Position numbers and translations under genes: made by a program. Below the pieces are notes generated by a model. The model was given only the letters and a program-made list of their open reading frames with translations, did no database searches and was not told the DNA's origin. 64,000 bases of DNA, from NCBI GenBank assembly GCA_039707465.1, contig CM077651.1, positions 16,596,019-16,660,018 of the forward strand. Reading direction: 5' to 3'. Each line of letters opens with the position of its first letter. Position 1 is the stretch's first letter. This DNA is from Rhabdophis nuchalis. Taxonomy: Eukaryota; Chordata; Lepidosauria; Squamata; Natricidae. Of the stretch, positions 22,125 to 33,434 are shown in pieces.

Positions 22125-22305
22125 AGGGGAGAAGAAGGGGGCAATTTATTTTCAAAAGCACCAGAAGGCAAGACAAAAAACAATGGATGGAAACTAATCA
22201 AGGAGAGAAGCAACCTGGAATTGAGGAGAAACTTCCTAACAGTGAGGATAATTAACCAATGGAAGAGCTTGCCTTCAGACTTTGTTGGTGCTTCATCACT
22301 GGAGG
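22125..22305 (+). mobile_element. CR1 LINE fragment, cut by the inverted duplication
   Basis: Plus-strand CR1 segment ('agcaccagaaggcaagac', 'ctaatcaaggagagaagc', 'ggaagagcttgccttcag'). It ends where the left arm of the large inverted repeat begins, at 'cactggaggtttcaatacc'. Confidence 0.75.
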
Positions 22306-22736
22306 TTTCAATACCATATAATGTATCTAGTATACTATTTTGTCCATTATCTATTTTTTAAAATGTTGGCTTAGATACTATTGTTATGTTGCCTTAGCAT
22401 TTTTTTTTTTACTTCTGGCACTTGCCCATAATAATTCATTTCACCTGGAAACATAATTGAATGAAAGGTTGTTCCTGGCTATCCTTGGGAAATCTAAGGA
22501 AAGATCTGGTAGATCTTGAAAATAAATAAGGAAATAGACAAATACAAAATCTCCCCAGATTGAGAAGAGTGAATAGTAACATCTTGAGAAGGTGATCAAA
22601 TGGGGATGATGGGCTAGCGACAAGTATTTTTGGACAGTATTTATTTTTGAGACTGTAAGTTATCAAATGTAAGTTATAACTTGACAAGGGCACAAAATTG
22701 GTCTTTGTTTCCATCCTAAATTATATTTATTGGAAA
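22306..22736. repeat. Left arm of large inverted duplication (431 bp)
   Basis: Reverse complement of 23099-23528. Counting differences by eye gives about ten substitutions plus a few 1-2 base indels, near 97% identity. The arm starts in 'tttcaataccatataatg' and ends in 'tttattggaaa'. It contains no recognised repeat and no coding. Confidence 0.9.
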
Positions 22737-22799
22737 TATGACTCAGCTGTTCTCTCTGGATTTCTAATTGTTGTTGATTCCTTTAAGTAGTAGAATCTG

Positions 22800-23026
22800 A
22801 ATAGAATAGAACTGGAAGGGACCTTGGAGGTCTTCTAGTCCAACCCCATGCTCAAGCAGGAGATCATGAAGCCTCCAGAGGGTGAAAAACGGCCTCAAAA
22901 GAAGGCCTAAATCAGCTGGCCAGCGCACACATGCGCACTGGTGCTGACAGAGCAACACCTCGCGTGCCCTAAGAAATGATTCCGCGTGCCGCCTGTGGCA
23001 CCCGTGCCATAGGTTCACCATCGCTG
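22800..23026. mobile_element. CR1 tail (minus) joined to a hAT end, in the inverted-repeat spacer
   Basis: 22800-22868 is a minus-strand CR1 tail ('ggaccttggaggtcttctag'). 22869-23026 is the right part of a hAT element ending 'cataggttcaccatcgctg', like the complete element at 31009-31372. Both lie in the 362-bp loop between the inverted arms. Confidence 0.7.
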
Positions 23027-23098
23027 AACTATAGAATTATTTTTGAAGATGAGATAGGGATGGAAATAAATTTTGTCTGAAATGGTATAGGGCTGTGA

Positions 23099-23528
23099 TT
23101 TCCAATAAATATAATTTAGAATGGAAACAAAGACCAATTTTGTGCCATTGTCAAGTTATAACTTACATTTGATAACGTACAGTCTCAAAAATAAATACTG
23201 TCCAAAAATACTTGTCGCTAGCCCATCATCCCCATTTGATCACCTTCTCAAGATATTACTTATTCACTCTTCTCAATCTGTGGAGATTTTGTATTTGTCT
23301 ATTTCCTTATTTATTTTCAAGATCTACCAGATCTTTCTTTAGATTTCCCAAGGATAGCCAGGAACAACCTTTCATTCAATTATGTTTCCAGGTGAAATGA
23401 ATTATTATGGGCAAGGGCCAGGAGTAAAAAAAAAATGCTAAGGCAACATAACAATAGTATCTAAGCCAACATTTTAAAAAATAGATAATGGACAAAATAG
23501 AATACTAGATACATTATATGGTATTGAA
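23099..23528. repeat. Right arm of large inverted duplication (430 bp)
   Basis: Pairs with 22306-22736. The frames at 22436-22714 (minus) and 23121-23342 (plus) encode near-identical peptides only because they are the same sequence in two orientations. Confidence 0.9.
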
Positions 23529-23862
23529 AAAAAGACAGCATTTACCTGTAGTTTGACATGATTTTAACCTCAAAGTGCTCTGAACATTTGTAATATAAAT
23601 CCTTAAAAGTACAGCTATAAAGCTACTTCATGCAACAGAGATAACAAAGTAAACCTTCTCGCTGTGCAGTAGGTATAATTGTGCATTCTAACATTTTTTT
23701 GGCTTCACATTGATTCTATTATGACTTACCCTCCAGATACATCAGTCTCATTAAATAGGGATTTAATGCATTAAAAAAAGGTAGTAATGATAGTCTCAAT
23801 AGCCCTGCACATCTAATCATTTCATTGTAAAATTAGGGGTGTGATAATTAGCTCCACCTATC
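23529..23862. other. AT-rich sequence, nothing recognised
   Basis: No supported feature. Confidence 0.5.
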
Positions 23863-23997
23863 CAGGGGTCTGCAAAGTTGGCTCTTTTAAGACTGGTGGA
23901 CTTCAACTCCCAGAATTCCCCAGCCAGCATGGCTGGCTGGGGAATTCTGGGAGTTGAAGTCCACCAGTCTTAAAAGAGCCAACTTTGCAGACCCCTG
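23863..23997. mobile_element. Near-perfect hairpin hAT MITE, copy 1
   Basis: Ends CAGGGGTCTGCAAAGTTGGC and GCCAACTTTGCAGACCCCTG. Practically the whole 135 bp is one palindrome centred on 'agccagcatggctggct' near 23930. Flanking 8-mers do not match. A sibling with a target duplication is at 27977-28111. Confidence 0.8.
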
Positions 23998-24477
23998 CCC
24001 TAGACCGTTCAGAAAAAAACTGGTTGTTGCAGAAGCATATGTATTTAAAAAAGACACCCTTAGCATTAGTCCTATATATGAGGGAAATCATGGTGACCTG
24101 TGTCTCTCTCACATTATATTTCTCTCTATTCTGCTCAAAGATTGTTTGAACAAGTGTTCAGCGGCCCGAATTAGATAATTTCCTCAATTATGAATAAGAG
24201 AAAAAGAGGGGCAGTGAATGCATTGCTCAGAATGAGGACACAGGCTTGCCAAAAATATGGATATATTGTAATTTATGGGAAGAAATAAAAAGGTAATGGG
24301 CAAACTGCCAATGTAGGGCCATTTCAAATAGAGGAATTTTTTTTCCCTGCTTCCTCAACATTATTTCCCCCAGCAGGAGGGAGGGGACATGGCCCCAGCA
24401 GAATCCTTTCTCCCATGAGTGGATATGGAAGAAAAGACAATGTTTCTCCAGACATTTTGCTGATTAAAGCAGTACTG
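23998..24477. other. Sequence before the polypurine tract, nothing recognised
   Basis: No supported feature. Confidence 0.5.
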
Positions 24478-25405
24478 CAATGGAGAGGGGAGGGGACAGG
24501 AGAGAAGAAGAAAGGAGAGGAGAGGAGAGGGGAGCAGACAGGAGAGAAGAGTGGAGGGGAGGGAAAGGAAGAGGAGAGGAATGGAGGGGAGAGGACAGGA
24601 AGAAGAGGAGAGGACAGAGCGGATGGGGAGGGGACAGGAGAGGGGAGGGGACAGAAGAGAAGAGGAGAGAACAGGAGAGACCAGTGGACAGGAGAGGAGA
24701 GGGAAGGGGAGAGGAGAGGAGAGGAAGGGAATGGAGGGGAGAGGTCAGGAGAGAAGATGAGAGGAGAAGAGAGGAGTGGACAGAGGGGTAGGGGAGGAGA
24801 GGAGAGGGGACAGGAGAGGGGACAGGAGAGAAGAGGAGAGGAGGGAATGGGAGAGGACAAGAGAGGGGACGGGAGAGGAAAGGAGAGGGGAGGGGAGGGT
24901 AGAGGAGAGGAAGGGAATGGAGGGTAGAGGAGAAGAGAAGATGAGAGGACAAGAGAAGAGTGGACAGAGGGGGAGGGGAGGAGAGGGGAGGGAAGAGGAG
25001 AGGAAAGGAATGGAGGGGAGAGGAGTGGAGAGGACAGGAGAGGAGATGAGAGGAGAAGAGAGATATGGACAGAGAGGGAGGGGAGGGAAGAGGAGAGGAA
25101 GGGAATGGAGGGGAGAGGAGAAGAGAAGATCAGAGGACAGGAGAGAAGAGGAGTGGACAGAGGGGCAGGGGAGGGGACAGGAGAGGGGAGGGGACAGGAG
25201 AGGGGAGGGGACAGGAGAGGGGAGAAGAGGGGAGAGGAAGAGAAGGGAGAGGACAAGAAGGGAGAGGACAAGAGAGGAGAGGGGAGAGGAGAGGAAGGTA
25301 GGGGAGGGGAGAAAACAGGAGAAAAGAGGAGAGGAGAAGAGAGGAGAGGACAGTGGGGGAGGAGAGGGAAGGGGAGAGAGGGAAGAAAGGAGAAGAATAA
25401 AAGGG
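24478..25405 (+). repeat. 0.93-kb polypurine (GAGG/GGGA/GAGA) tract
   Basis: Almost pure A/G on the plus strand, built from 'gagaggggagg', 'ggacaggagag' and 'gaagaggagag' units with rare T and C. Near-repeats of about 100-220 bp (for example 'ggaatggaggggagagg' near 24570, 24730, 25009 and 25104) show expansion by tandem duplication. All long frames over it (24324-25453 on either strand) are translated low-complexity sequence. Mirror symmetry gives potential for triplex (H-DNA) structure. Confidence 0.95.
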
Positions 25406-26296
25406 CAGGGAATTTCAGCCTATTTAAATTCATTACAGTTGTATCAATGCTGAGCTTTCATGTCTACTTGTTTCCTTCCAGGTTAAAAAAGAGGCATCTG
25501 CACCAGCTTCAGCTCTTTTGTATCTGTCTAGTACTGTGCATGCATCGTAACTGGAAGGCAGAACTTGTATCACTAAGCTGAGATGCTCAATTCATCATTT
25601 GGATGAAATTATCCCTTCTATGGATGCCTCGGCTTGACCTTGTCCCAAACACTCAGCTTCAGAGACTCAGAAGTGAAGGGAAGAAAGGATGAAAGGGGTG
25701 TTTCAGAAGTGATAATTTTAAACAGCAGAATGTTTGAAAGCATCCTTCCTTTCCCCCATCTTCTTTGACACACAAATTAATCAAATCTTTAGAACCACCT
25801 TTGGGCCAGAAAGCATAACAATAAAATTCACGAACTGGTAATTAATAATATTTATTTATTTTAAAAGCAATAAAGTTATATAAATGCCTTATTATACTAA
25901 TTATAGTACAGAAAACAGAAGCAAACAGCAGATTTAAATTACACCCATAGGTAGGGCAGAGACAGCAAAATGATAGCAACAAAACTGGACAACCTGGAAA
26001 TATCTGTCCTAGTCAGATAGAGGCTATAAAAGACAGATTTTGCTCTTTATCACTCATCCTTTGAAATGGGATAAATGTATATCTTCCTCGACTCCCCATA
26101 GAGAGAGAGACAAAGAAGCTTATGGCTGAAAGATACTACAGAGCCATCTTCACACGGACAAAGCACTGCTGAGAAGAGACATTTTTATACCATTCCACTG
26201 AACTGAAGAGGATAATGCATCCAACCTCTTCAAGCCTTACAACATTGCCGAAATAGAATTGAAGAGAGATAAGATGAGCACACATTCCTATTGCAG
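25406..26296. other. AT-rich sequence, nothing recognised
   Basis: No supported gene or repeat. Confidence 0.5.
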
Positions 26297-26636
26297 GTAA
26301 AGGTAAAGGTTTCCCTCACACATATGTGCTAGTTATTCCCGACTCTTGGCGGCAGTGCTCATCTCCATCTCAAAGCTGAAGTGCCAGCGCTGTCTGAAGA
26401 TGTTCTCCATGGTCATGTGGCCGGCATGACTAAACGCCGAACGTGCACAGAACGCTGTTACCAAAGATGGTTCCTATTTTTCTACTAGCATTTTTATATG
26501 CTTTCAAACTGCTAGGTTGGCAGAAGCTGGGCCAAGTAACAGGAGCTCACTCTGTTACACAGCGCTAGGAATTCGAACTGCCGACCTTTCGGATCGAGAA
26601 GCTCAATGCCTTAGCCACTGAGGCACCGAGTCTCAT
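26297..26636 (-). mobile_element. tRNA-derived SINE, complete-looking copy
   Basis: Left 3' end shows a doubled 'ggtaaaggtaaagg' tail repeat. The right tRNA-like head ('ggaattcgaactgccgacct', 'cttagccactgaggcacc') gives, on the minus strand, B box 'AGTTCGAATTCC' and an A-box-like 'TGCCTCAGTGGCTAAG'. A target duplication was not found. Confidence 0.85.
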
Positions 26637-27421
26637 TACTACCTGGACATTAAAACATATATCCCCTCATCCCCTTATTTTCTTCTTTATATCAAAGTGA
26701 TGATCTCTGTGAAGACTTTTCAAACTCAGTTCTGAGATCGATTATATTTACATAATTATCTCATTTACACCCACTCTACTTCCTGACTTGATTCTTCTCG
26801 ACTCAATTAAATGGCTTTGAAGAAGAAAGCAACAAAATTTCCCTATCGCTTTTCTCTATGTTTTTATTGCCAATGTCACTTGGAGAAGATGGATAATTTT
26901 AGAGTTAATACAGGGTTATGGTGTGCGTTTGGGGGTAAATTTTGATAGTTCTTTCCCCTAACAGGTTGTTATTTCTGTATCTTACCAAAAGTGCTTTTAT
27001 CTAGAACCATCACAGAATGTCCTTCAGCCAGTTCCAAGCACTGACCTCCTTATAGATTCAACACTGTACATATCAGTCCAAGCAAGATCATAAAAAGACT
27101 ACAACAAATTGAATTATTTGGCAGATTACCAATAAGGCTTCTGCAGGGAGGGGTATCAACAATATTAAAATGCAACAGAGAAATCCAAGTTACATTTTTT
27201 TTAACCCGTACATAAAAAGCATGGGACTTAGATTATCCTAAATGCACTCATAAGATTGTCCCTCATGTCTTGGACAGAAACTATTTCAGCTTCTTCCCTC
27301 AGAAGGCTGCTATAGCAGGCCAAAACAATTAAACACAAATATTTTCCCCTCATGCTATCATTCTGCTAAATACATAACTCCTGCAGCACTGTCTTTTGTC
27401 TAAGAATATTTATCCATATAA
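26637..27421. other. AT-rich sequence, nothing recognised
   Basis: No supported feature. Confidence 0.5.
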
Positions 27422-27592
27422 TAGCAATAGCACTTAGACTTATATACTGCTTCACAGTGCTTTTACAGCCCTCTCTAAGTGGTTTACAGAGTCAGCCTCT
27501 TACCCCCAGCAATCTGGGTCCTCATTTTACCCACCTTGGAAGGGTGGAAGGCTGAGTCAACCTTGAGCCTGGTGAGATTTGAGCTGCCATTA
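27422..27592 (-). mobile_element. Sauria-type SINE, truncated, minus strand
   Basis: 'aatagcaatagcacttagac', 'acagccctctctaagtggtt', 'tgagtcaaccttgagcctgg'. The tRNA head is missing beyond 27592. Confidence 0.85.
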
Positions 27593-27744
27593 TTGTATAT
27601 AAAGAAGTTTCTTCTATAAATGAATCCTGCTGAATTATTTACTTGCATGCTGGTTGGATTGCTGCAAACTCTAACACAGTTAAGCAATTCTTCTTTCAAC
27701 CATATCTTTGAAGTCACGCATCATGTCTTGTATGCTCTAAACAG

Positions 27745-27852
27745 GGGTCTTTGGTGGCCTCCGAGCTTGATTGTTTTCTTGCAGCCAATTTGGGTAATGA
27801 AACATCTGTAAGAAAACAACCAGGCTCAGAGAGCACCAAAGACCCCTCATTT
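27745..27852. mobile_element. Palindromic MITE ('ggggtctttggtg' family)
   Basis: Arms 'aggggtctttggtggcctc' and 'gagcaccaaagacccctc' with inner 'ttgttttcttgca' and 'taagaaaacaa'. One related arm is at 60430-60490. Confidence 0.7.
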
Positions 27853-27976
27853 CAACCCTACACATCTTCTCCTTTATCTTTCAATCACTTTGCAATTACC
27901 TTTTCCATTCCCTTCTGGGATTTGTAGTCGCCTGCTATTTTTTCATCCACAGTTGTTATATCTTATTGGCCTAGGG

Positions 27977-28111
27977 CAGGGGTCTGCAAAGTCGGCTCTT
28001 TTAAGACTGGTGGACTTCAACTCCCAGAGTTCCCCAGCCAGCATAGCTGGCTGGGGAAATCTGGGAGTTGAAGTCCACCAGTCTTAAAAGAGCCGACTTT
28101 GCAGACCCCTG
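27977..28111. mobile_element. Near-perfect hairpin hAT MITE, copy 2, with target duplication
   Basis: 135-bp element CAGGGGTCTGCAAAGTCGGC...CAGACCCCTG. Flanks GCCTAGGG (27969-27976) and GCCTAAGG (28112-28119) are an 8-bp duplication with one mismatch, which places it in hAT. Its arms pair almost throughout, so its RNA would be a long hairpin. Confidence 0.85.
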
Positions 28112-28990
28112 GCCTAAGGATCTCAGTCCTTGAGGAACTTGAAAAGTTCCTTTGCCATTACTTTCCCTCTCTTCACATTATACTCTAGTGCCAAATAATT
28201 TAGCATATTGAAAAGCTCAGCTGAGAAAATGATCGCTGGCAGAGAACCTGCTCTCAAAGAATAAGATGAGCACATTAGCTGATAATTTGAAGAGCAACTG
28301 CTAACATAAAGTTGAATCATTGTCAATCATTTGCCTCCATTTTTTTCTGTTGTGCATAGTTTGCAAAAGTACGCCAAGTTTAGAAGTTTAAAGTTCAGAA
28401 CAAGCCAGGTATTACAGACCTCGTTTTGTTCCATAGTTCACCATCTGACAAAGAACGAAATGATTTCCAAGGTACTCAGTGAAAATAAGTTAACAGATGC
28501 AAGCGCACTTCTAACAGCATGTACTCTTGTTCATTTATCTATGCTACTTCCCTAAAAGTAAGAACAAATGAATAAAAAGGGAATCGTATTTGAGTAAATG
28601 CACAGAGACAGGTATAAATTGCCTACATTAGTAGACTTAATAAACTTACTTGTAGTTGAATTATTTATTAAGGTTTTTTTTTTCCCTTGAGAACTAAAGT
28701 TGCATTATGTAGATGATTCCCATATTTTTAATCCCTATAATAAAACCCTATATAATAAGTATATCAGGTCGAAAGAGAAAGTAGTGGGACTAAAATTGCA
28801 TAGAAAATTCTTGATCATGTGGAATAAACATTGTTTTCCCCCAATCCAATTCTAATATTTTGACTTAAAATGCAATCCATGTCCAATATACACTTGTATC
28901 ACACTCTATCTATAGTAATTCTCCTTGTAGGAAAAGTTTAACATGGCAAATTTAAGATTACAGATGTTTTGGTTTAGCATTGTACCTTAA
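28112..28990. other. AT-rich sequence, nothing recognised
   Basis: No supported feature; small frames show no domains. Confidence 0.5.
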
Positions 28991-29014
28991 TAGCAATAGC
29001 ACTTAGACTTATAT
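28991..29014 (-). mobile_element. 24-bp Sauria SINE tail fragment
   Basis: 'tagcaatagcacttagactt' is the very 3' end of the SINE, abutting the microsatellite. Confidence 0.6.
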
Positions 29015-29033
29015 ACTGACTTGTTACTTATAT

Positions 29034-29405
<372 letters not shown>

Positions 29406-30186
29406 CTATCTTGTAGCTAACTAGCTAGCTATCATATATTTATCATCTATCTATCTGCATAAACTTCCACTATGGTTAGTTTCGGAGGGTTCTGGCATAT
29501 ATATTGTCTGGATTTCTGGTATATACTGGATTTCTGGTATATATATAGTGTCTGAAATTGCTCACCTCATATCTAACACCATAGCATATGATTAATTTCT
29601 TGATAATGAAACCAGGAATATAAAAGGGCAGCTGGCAAGGCAGGACTCAGGTCACGCCCAAGCAGGCAAGCCATTGTGGAAGTAACTCAACCAGCTTAGA
29701 ATAGATTTGCAGATACTTAGCACATTGATGCTTTCTTTTCAACCTGCAGAGTGCTGTTAAAAAAAACACCCAGTAGGCAGCAAATCTGCTCCATTGAAAA
29801 GGTTTCCCCACATTTTAGCAATTGTTGTACTTCAAATTGCATTTCTTGCAGGTTAGGAACCCCGAATGAAGGGGGAAATGCTATGTCTCTTGTTTCCACT
29901 CTTTCTGTTGCTTAGCAATGCCCACATAATGAACTCAGATAGTGTGACATGAAGGGTGATTCCCATAGAGTGTAGCCATGTGATAGACAGCAAAATATAA
30001 TTGTGAGGATGTAACCTCTCCCACTATGTATAAAACATATAATACAAATGAATACTTACACGCTAAGGATGAAGAACTTATTTGAAGTAGTGCTACACAA
30101 TGTACTGTAGCATGAATAAAGTGCCTTTTTTTTTTGAATTGCTGAGACAATAACAAATTTGACAAGGTTTGATCCAGCTTACTGTC
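29406..30186. other. Sequence with short duplicated ATATA motifs, nothing recognised
   Basis: 'ggatttctggtatatat' is repeated at 29510-29545. No gene seen. Confidence 0.5.
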
Positions 30187-30189
30187 TTT

Positions 30190-30312
30190 CAAACCTGACA
30201 ACTTTTAAGATGTGTGGACTTCAGTTCCCAGAATTTCCCAGTCAACATGCTGGCTGGGAATTCTAGGAGATGAAGTCCACACATCTTAGAGTTGCCAAGT
30301 TTGAAAAACATT
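30190..30312. mobile_element. Old hairpin MITE related to 23863-23997
   Basis: 'gtgtggacttcagttcccag' and 'gatgaagtccacacatctta' are inverted arms around 'catgctggctggg'. Confidence 0.65.
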
Positions 30313-30424
30313 GATCTAGCTGCTTCAAGGGTTTCCCTAGGTTGCTTGCTTATGCAAATGCCAGAGGTGTTCAATGGATTCCTGAGTACAAACAGACTCA
30401 ACAAGCTTCAAAGGAGTTTTCTTC

Positions 30425-30977
30425 TGTAGGAAGTTAGCACCAATCCCTCTCCTAGAAAAAAGAAATGTTTTAAGAAATATTAAAAAGGCAGGACATTAAA
30501 GGAGAAACATATTTTAAGGACAAAGCAGCTCCCTGCAACTTCTCTGCCCCACTCCCACCTTAGTCAATGGACCATTAAGGCCTGAGCCAGTCTAGTCTAC
30601 ATAATAAAGATCTACCTACTTGAGGCAGAGCCATAATAGGAATCCCAAAGCCCTTTCATTACATCATCACCCAGCATCAGCTCAAACAAGCTTGGGACTC
30701 ACAGGTACAGACAGGTATAAAGTTAGCTAAGACCCCCACGCCCAGGGAGTCTGACCACCAATCAGAGTGCATTTCTTGCACAGGGACAGGAAGCTCTGGG
30801 GTGGGGCCCAGAGAGGGCATAAAACTGGGGCACTCTTATCATCTCTTCCCTTTTTCCCCCCAGCGTCTCAAATCATGTGCTCCTGCCACCATTAAACCAA
30901 CTTTCCAAGCAATCTCCATGTTTCCAGTTTCTTTTCCCTCACTTGGAACTGAACCCAGATGGACATTTCTTCTAACA
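30425..30977 (+). mobile_element. Solo LTR 1 of an endogenous LTR retroelement
   Basis: Begins TGTAGGAAGTTAGCACC and ends ACATTTCTTCTAACA (TG...CA). It is flanked by CTTC on both sides (30421-30424, 30978-30981), a 4-bp target duplication. A TATA-like 'gcataaaac' lies at about 30817, and 'caccattaaacc' lies downstream. Two further copies are at 31798-32310 (minus) and 32359-32978. There is no internal coding between them, so all three are solo LTRs; ERV or Ty3 cannot be told apart from the LTR alone. Confidence 0.7.
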
Positions 30978-31008
30978 CTTCCAAGCCTAATCCTGCCTCA
31001 AGATAGAG

Positions 31009-31372
31009 CTGTGATAGCGAACCTATAGCCATTTGTTAGGGCACACGAGGCATTGCCCTATCAGCACCAGAACACATGCACATGCTGGCCAGCTGACTTT
31101 GGCCTTCTTTTGAGGCTGGTTTTTGCCCTCTGGAGCCTTCAGGGAAGCTCCTGATGCCTCTGGAGGGCTTCAGGGCGTGGTTGGGTGGTGGAGAGGCCCT
31201 CCCCAGGTTCCTAGAAAGCCTTTGGAGCCTGGGGAGGGTGGCAAAAGTGCACTCGAAGCAGGGGGAGCGGTGGTCACGCACATATAGCATTATGGATGTG
31301 GCACACCCACACATGACCCCCATGGTCTCCTCCATTTTTGACACACAATCCAAAAAAGGTTAGCCATCACTG
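31009..31372. mobile_element. hAT-type element (CTGTGATAGCGAACC ends)
   Basis: Ends CTGTGATAGCGAACC and GGTTAGCCATCACTG are inverted repeats. Flanks AGATAGAG and GGATAGAG (31001-31008, 31373-31380) are an 8-bp duplication with one mismatch. The 364-bp core is GC-rich. The frames at 31036-31353 and 31154-31363 are chance. Confidence 0.8.
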
Positions 31373-31380
31373 GGATAGAG

Positions 31381-31797
31381 TATATAAACATATTAGCTTG
31401 GAAAATAATTCCTGCCCTAGGTTTAATGCTTTTCTTTATTTCCCCTCTCCATCAACCCAACTCTCAATTTTCCCCCCAAAGAGGATATTAAACAATTGAC
31501 TTCTATGAATTGTTTTAAATTGAAGATGGAGAGCAATTAATTTTCCATGGCATAATGTCAAGCACTTCCTCATCAGACCAAGCTTGTCAGGAAAAGCTTG
31601 TGCTTTTATGTATTAACAATTGCTAAAATTAATTAGAGCCTCTTAATTAGCAGCATCTAATCATCTGCTTTCTGTAGATAAGAATGAAAAAGAAAACATA
31701 CAAGTGAAAATATGTAATTTTATCTCTGCATTGATATGTAAAAATTGTTATTGATCTAAATATAGACAATCTTAACACAATACAATTCTTGCTGGCT
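31381..31797. other. AT-rich sequence, nothing recognised
   Basis: No supported feature. Confidence 0.5.
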
Positions 31798-32310
31798 TGT
31801 TGGAAACAAAATGTCCATCAGGGGTCAGTTCCAAGTAGAGATGAAAGACACTGGATTCATGGAAGTTGCTTGGAAAGTAGGTTTATTGGTGATGGACAGG
31901 ACCACATGGGGTCCTGAGGGAAAAGGGAAGAGATGCTGGGAGTACCTGAGTTTTATACCCTCTCTGGGCTTTGGAATTTGAGCTTGTATTCTGATTGGTT
32001 GTCAGACTCCCATGGGGCCATGTAGGGACAACTCTGTAGGCTGTCCAGAGTCCCAAGCTTTCTTGAGCCTTGCTGGGTGATGATGTATGAAGGGACATTG
32101 GGCAATTCCTACTATGACTCTGCCTGAAGGAGGTAGATTTTATGTTATGTTATGTTATGCAGAATAGACTGGCTCAGGCCTTAATGGCCCATTGACAAAA
32201 GTGATGGGCGATGAGTTTCTGCCTCCCTTTTAGGGGAAATATTTTGTCCTTTTAATATTTCCTAAAATATCTCATTTTCCTAGGAGAGCGATGGGTGCTA
32301 ACTTCCCACA
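31798..32310 (-). mobile_element. Solo LTR 2, inverted
   Basis: Reverse complement begins TGTGGGAAGTTAGCACC and ends in 'tttccaaca', matching LTR 1. GGCT flanks both sides (31794-31797, 32311-32314). A TTATG microduplication sits near 32139-32158. It lies 48 bp from LTR 3 in opposite orientation. Confidence 0.7.
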
Positions 32311-32358
32311 GGCTTAGACCAAAGATGTATCTGGTCCAGATACTTTACTTCTCATAGT

Positions 32359-32978
32359 TGTAGGATGTTAGCACTCACCTCTCTCCTAAGAGAATGAAAT
32401 ATTATAGGAAATATTTAAAAAAGCAGACTATTATATTTCCCTAGATGAGAAATGGAGAAACATGGTTTTTTTGTTTAGGCTGGAAGCAGACTCACTCTTA
32501 ATAGCCCCACCATCCTCAATAGTCCACCACAGATGTCAGCACTTAAAAGATAAAGAGATAGCTAGGTCTATTCATAGGCAAATGCCCTCACCCAAGATTT
32601 AACAAAGGTTAGGATTAACCCTCTACCCATCTAGCAACAGAACTCACCACATGGCACCTGGGGAGATTACATCACCCAGCAAGATTCAACCAATCTTATG
32701 ACTCAAGACACTATAAAGTTATCTCTGCATGGCTGCATGGGAATCTGACAACCAAACAGAATACATTTCTTACACAGGAACAGGAAGCTTCAAGGCAGGG
32801 CCCAAGAGAAGGGATAAATATTTCTCTTTCTCCCACTCATGTGCTTTTTTTCTTTGCCCAGGACCAAAAAACCCATGTGGTCCTGTCCACCATTAAGCCA
32901 TCTTTCCAAGCAGTATCAATGTTTCCAGTGTCTTTCTTCCCACTTGGAACTGAACCCAGGTGGACATTTCTTCCAGCA
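32359..32978 (+). mobile_element. Solo LTR 3
   Basis: Starts TGTAGGATGTTAGCACTC and ends ACATTTCTTCCAGCA. Flanks TAGT and TACT differ by one base. It shares with LTR 1 'aggaagct', 'accattaa', 'tttccaagca' and 'acttggaactgaaccca'. It is longer than LTR 1 because of an extra A-rich middle. Confidence 0.65.
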
Positions 32979-33256
32979 TACTGATACTTCAAAAGCTTAA
33001 AAAGTGGAAGATCATATTCCATACCTCACTGTTGTTTCCCAACAGCTATTACTCAAAGGCAAATTATTTCTTAATCTGGATTTTTCATAATCGAAACAAG
33101 GTTGTAATGCCAAGGAAATGAAAAGACAAATGTATTTTTCTTGTACCATAAATCATTATGCAAGTGGGATAGTTACACTGGAGATAAAGTTTGGAGCAAA
33201 CTTTCTGAGTTTCTGAGGAAGATTTGTGGGAAGAGCAAAAGCTTGTGAGGAGGAGT

Positions 33257-33434
33257 GGGTGGTAGTGGTGGTGGTGGTGGTGGTGGAGGAGGAGGAGGAA
33301 GAGGAGGAGGAGGAGGAGGAGAAGGAGAAGGAGAAGAAGAAGAAGAAGAAGAAGAAGAAGAAGAAGAAGAAGAAGAAGAAGAAGAAGAAGAAGAAGAAGA
33401 AGAAGAAGAAGAAGAAGAAGAAGAAGAAGAAGAA
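33257..33434 (+). repeat. GGT / GGA / GAA trinucleotide array
   Basis: Sequential (GGT)n, (GGA)n, (GGAGAA)n and a long pure (GAA)n of roughly 37 units at about 33324-33434. The poly-Glu, poly-Lys and poly-Leu frames over it are artefacts. Confidence 0.95.

Noticed and set aside
22436..23400. Near-identical peptides on opposite strands as a conserved small gene family
   Set aside because: They are the same sequence in the two arms of the inverted duplication; short, no domain, no codon signal.
24324..25581. Frames up to 369 residues on both strands (Ser/Pro/Leu-rich or Glu/Arg/Gly-rich)
   Set aside because: They are the polypurine tract translated; composition is fully explained by GAGG/GGGA units and frames exist on both strands at once.
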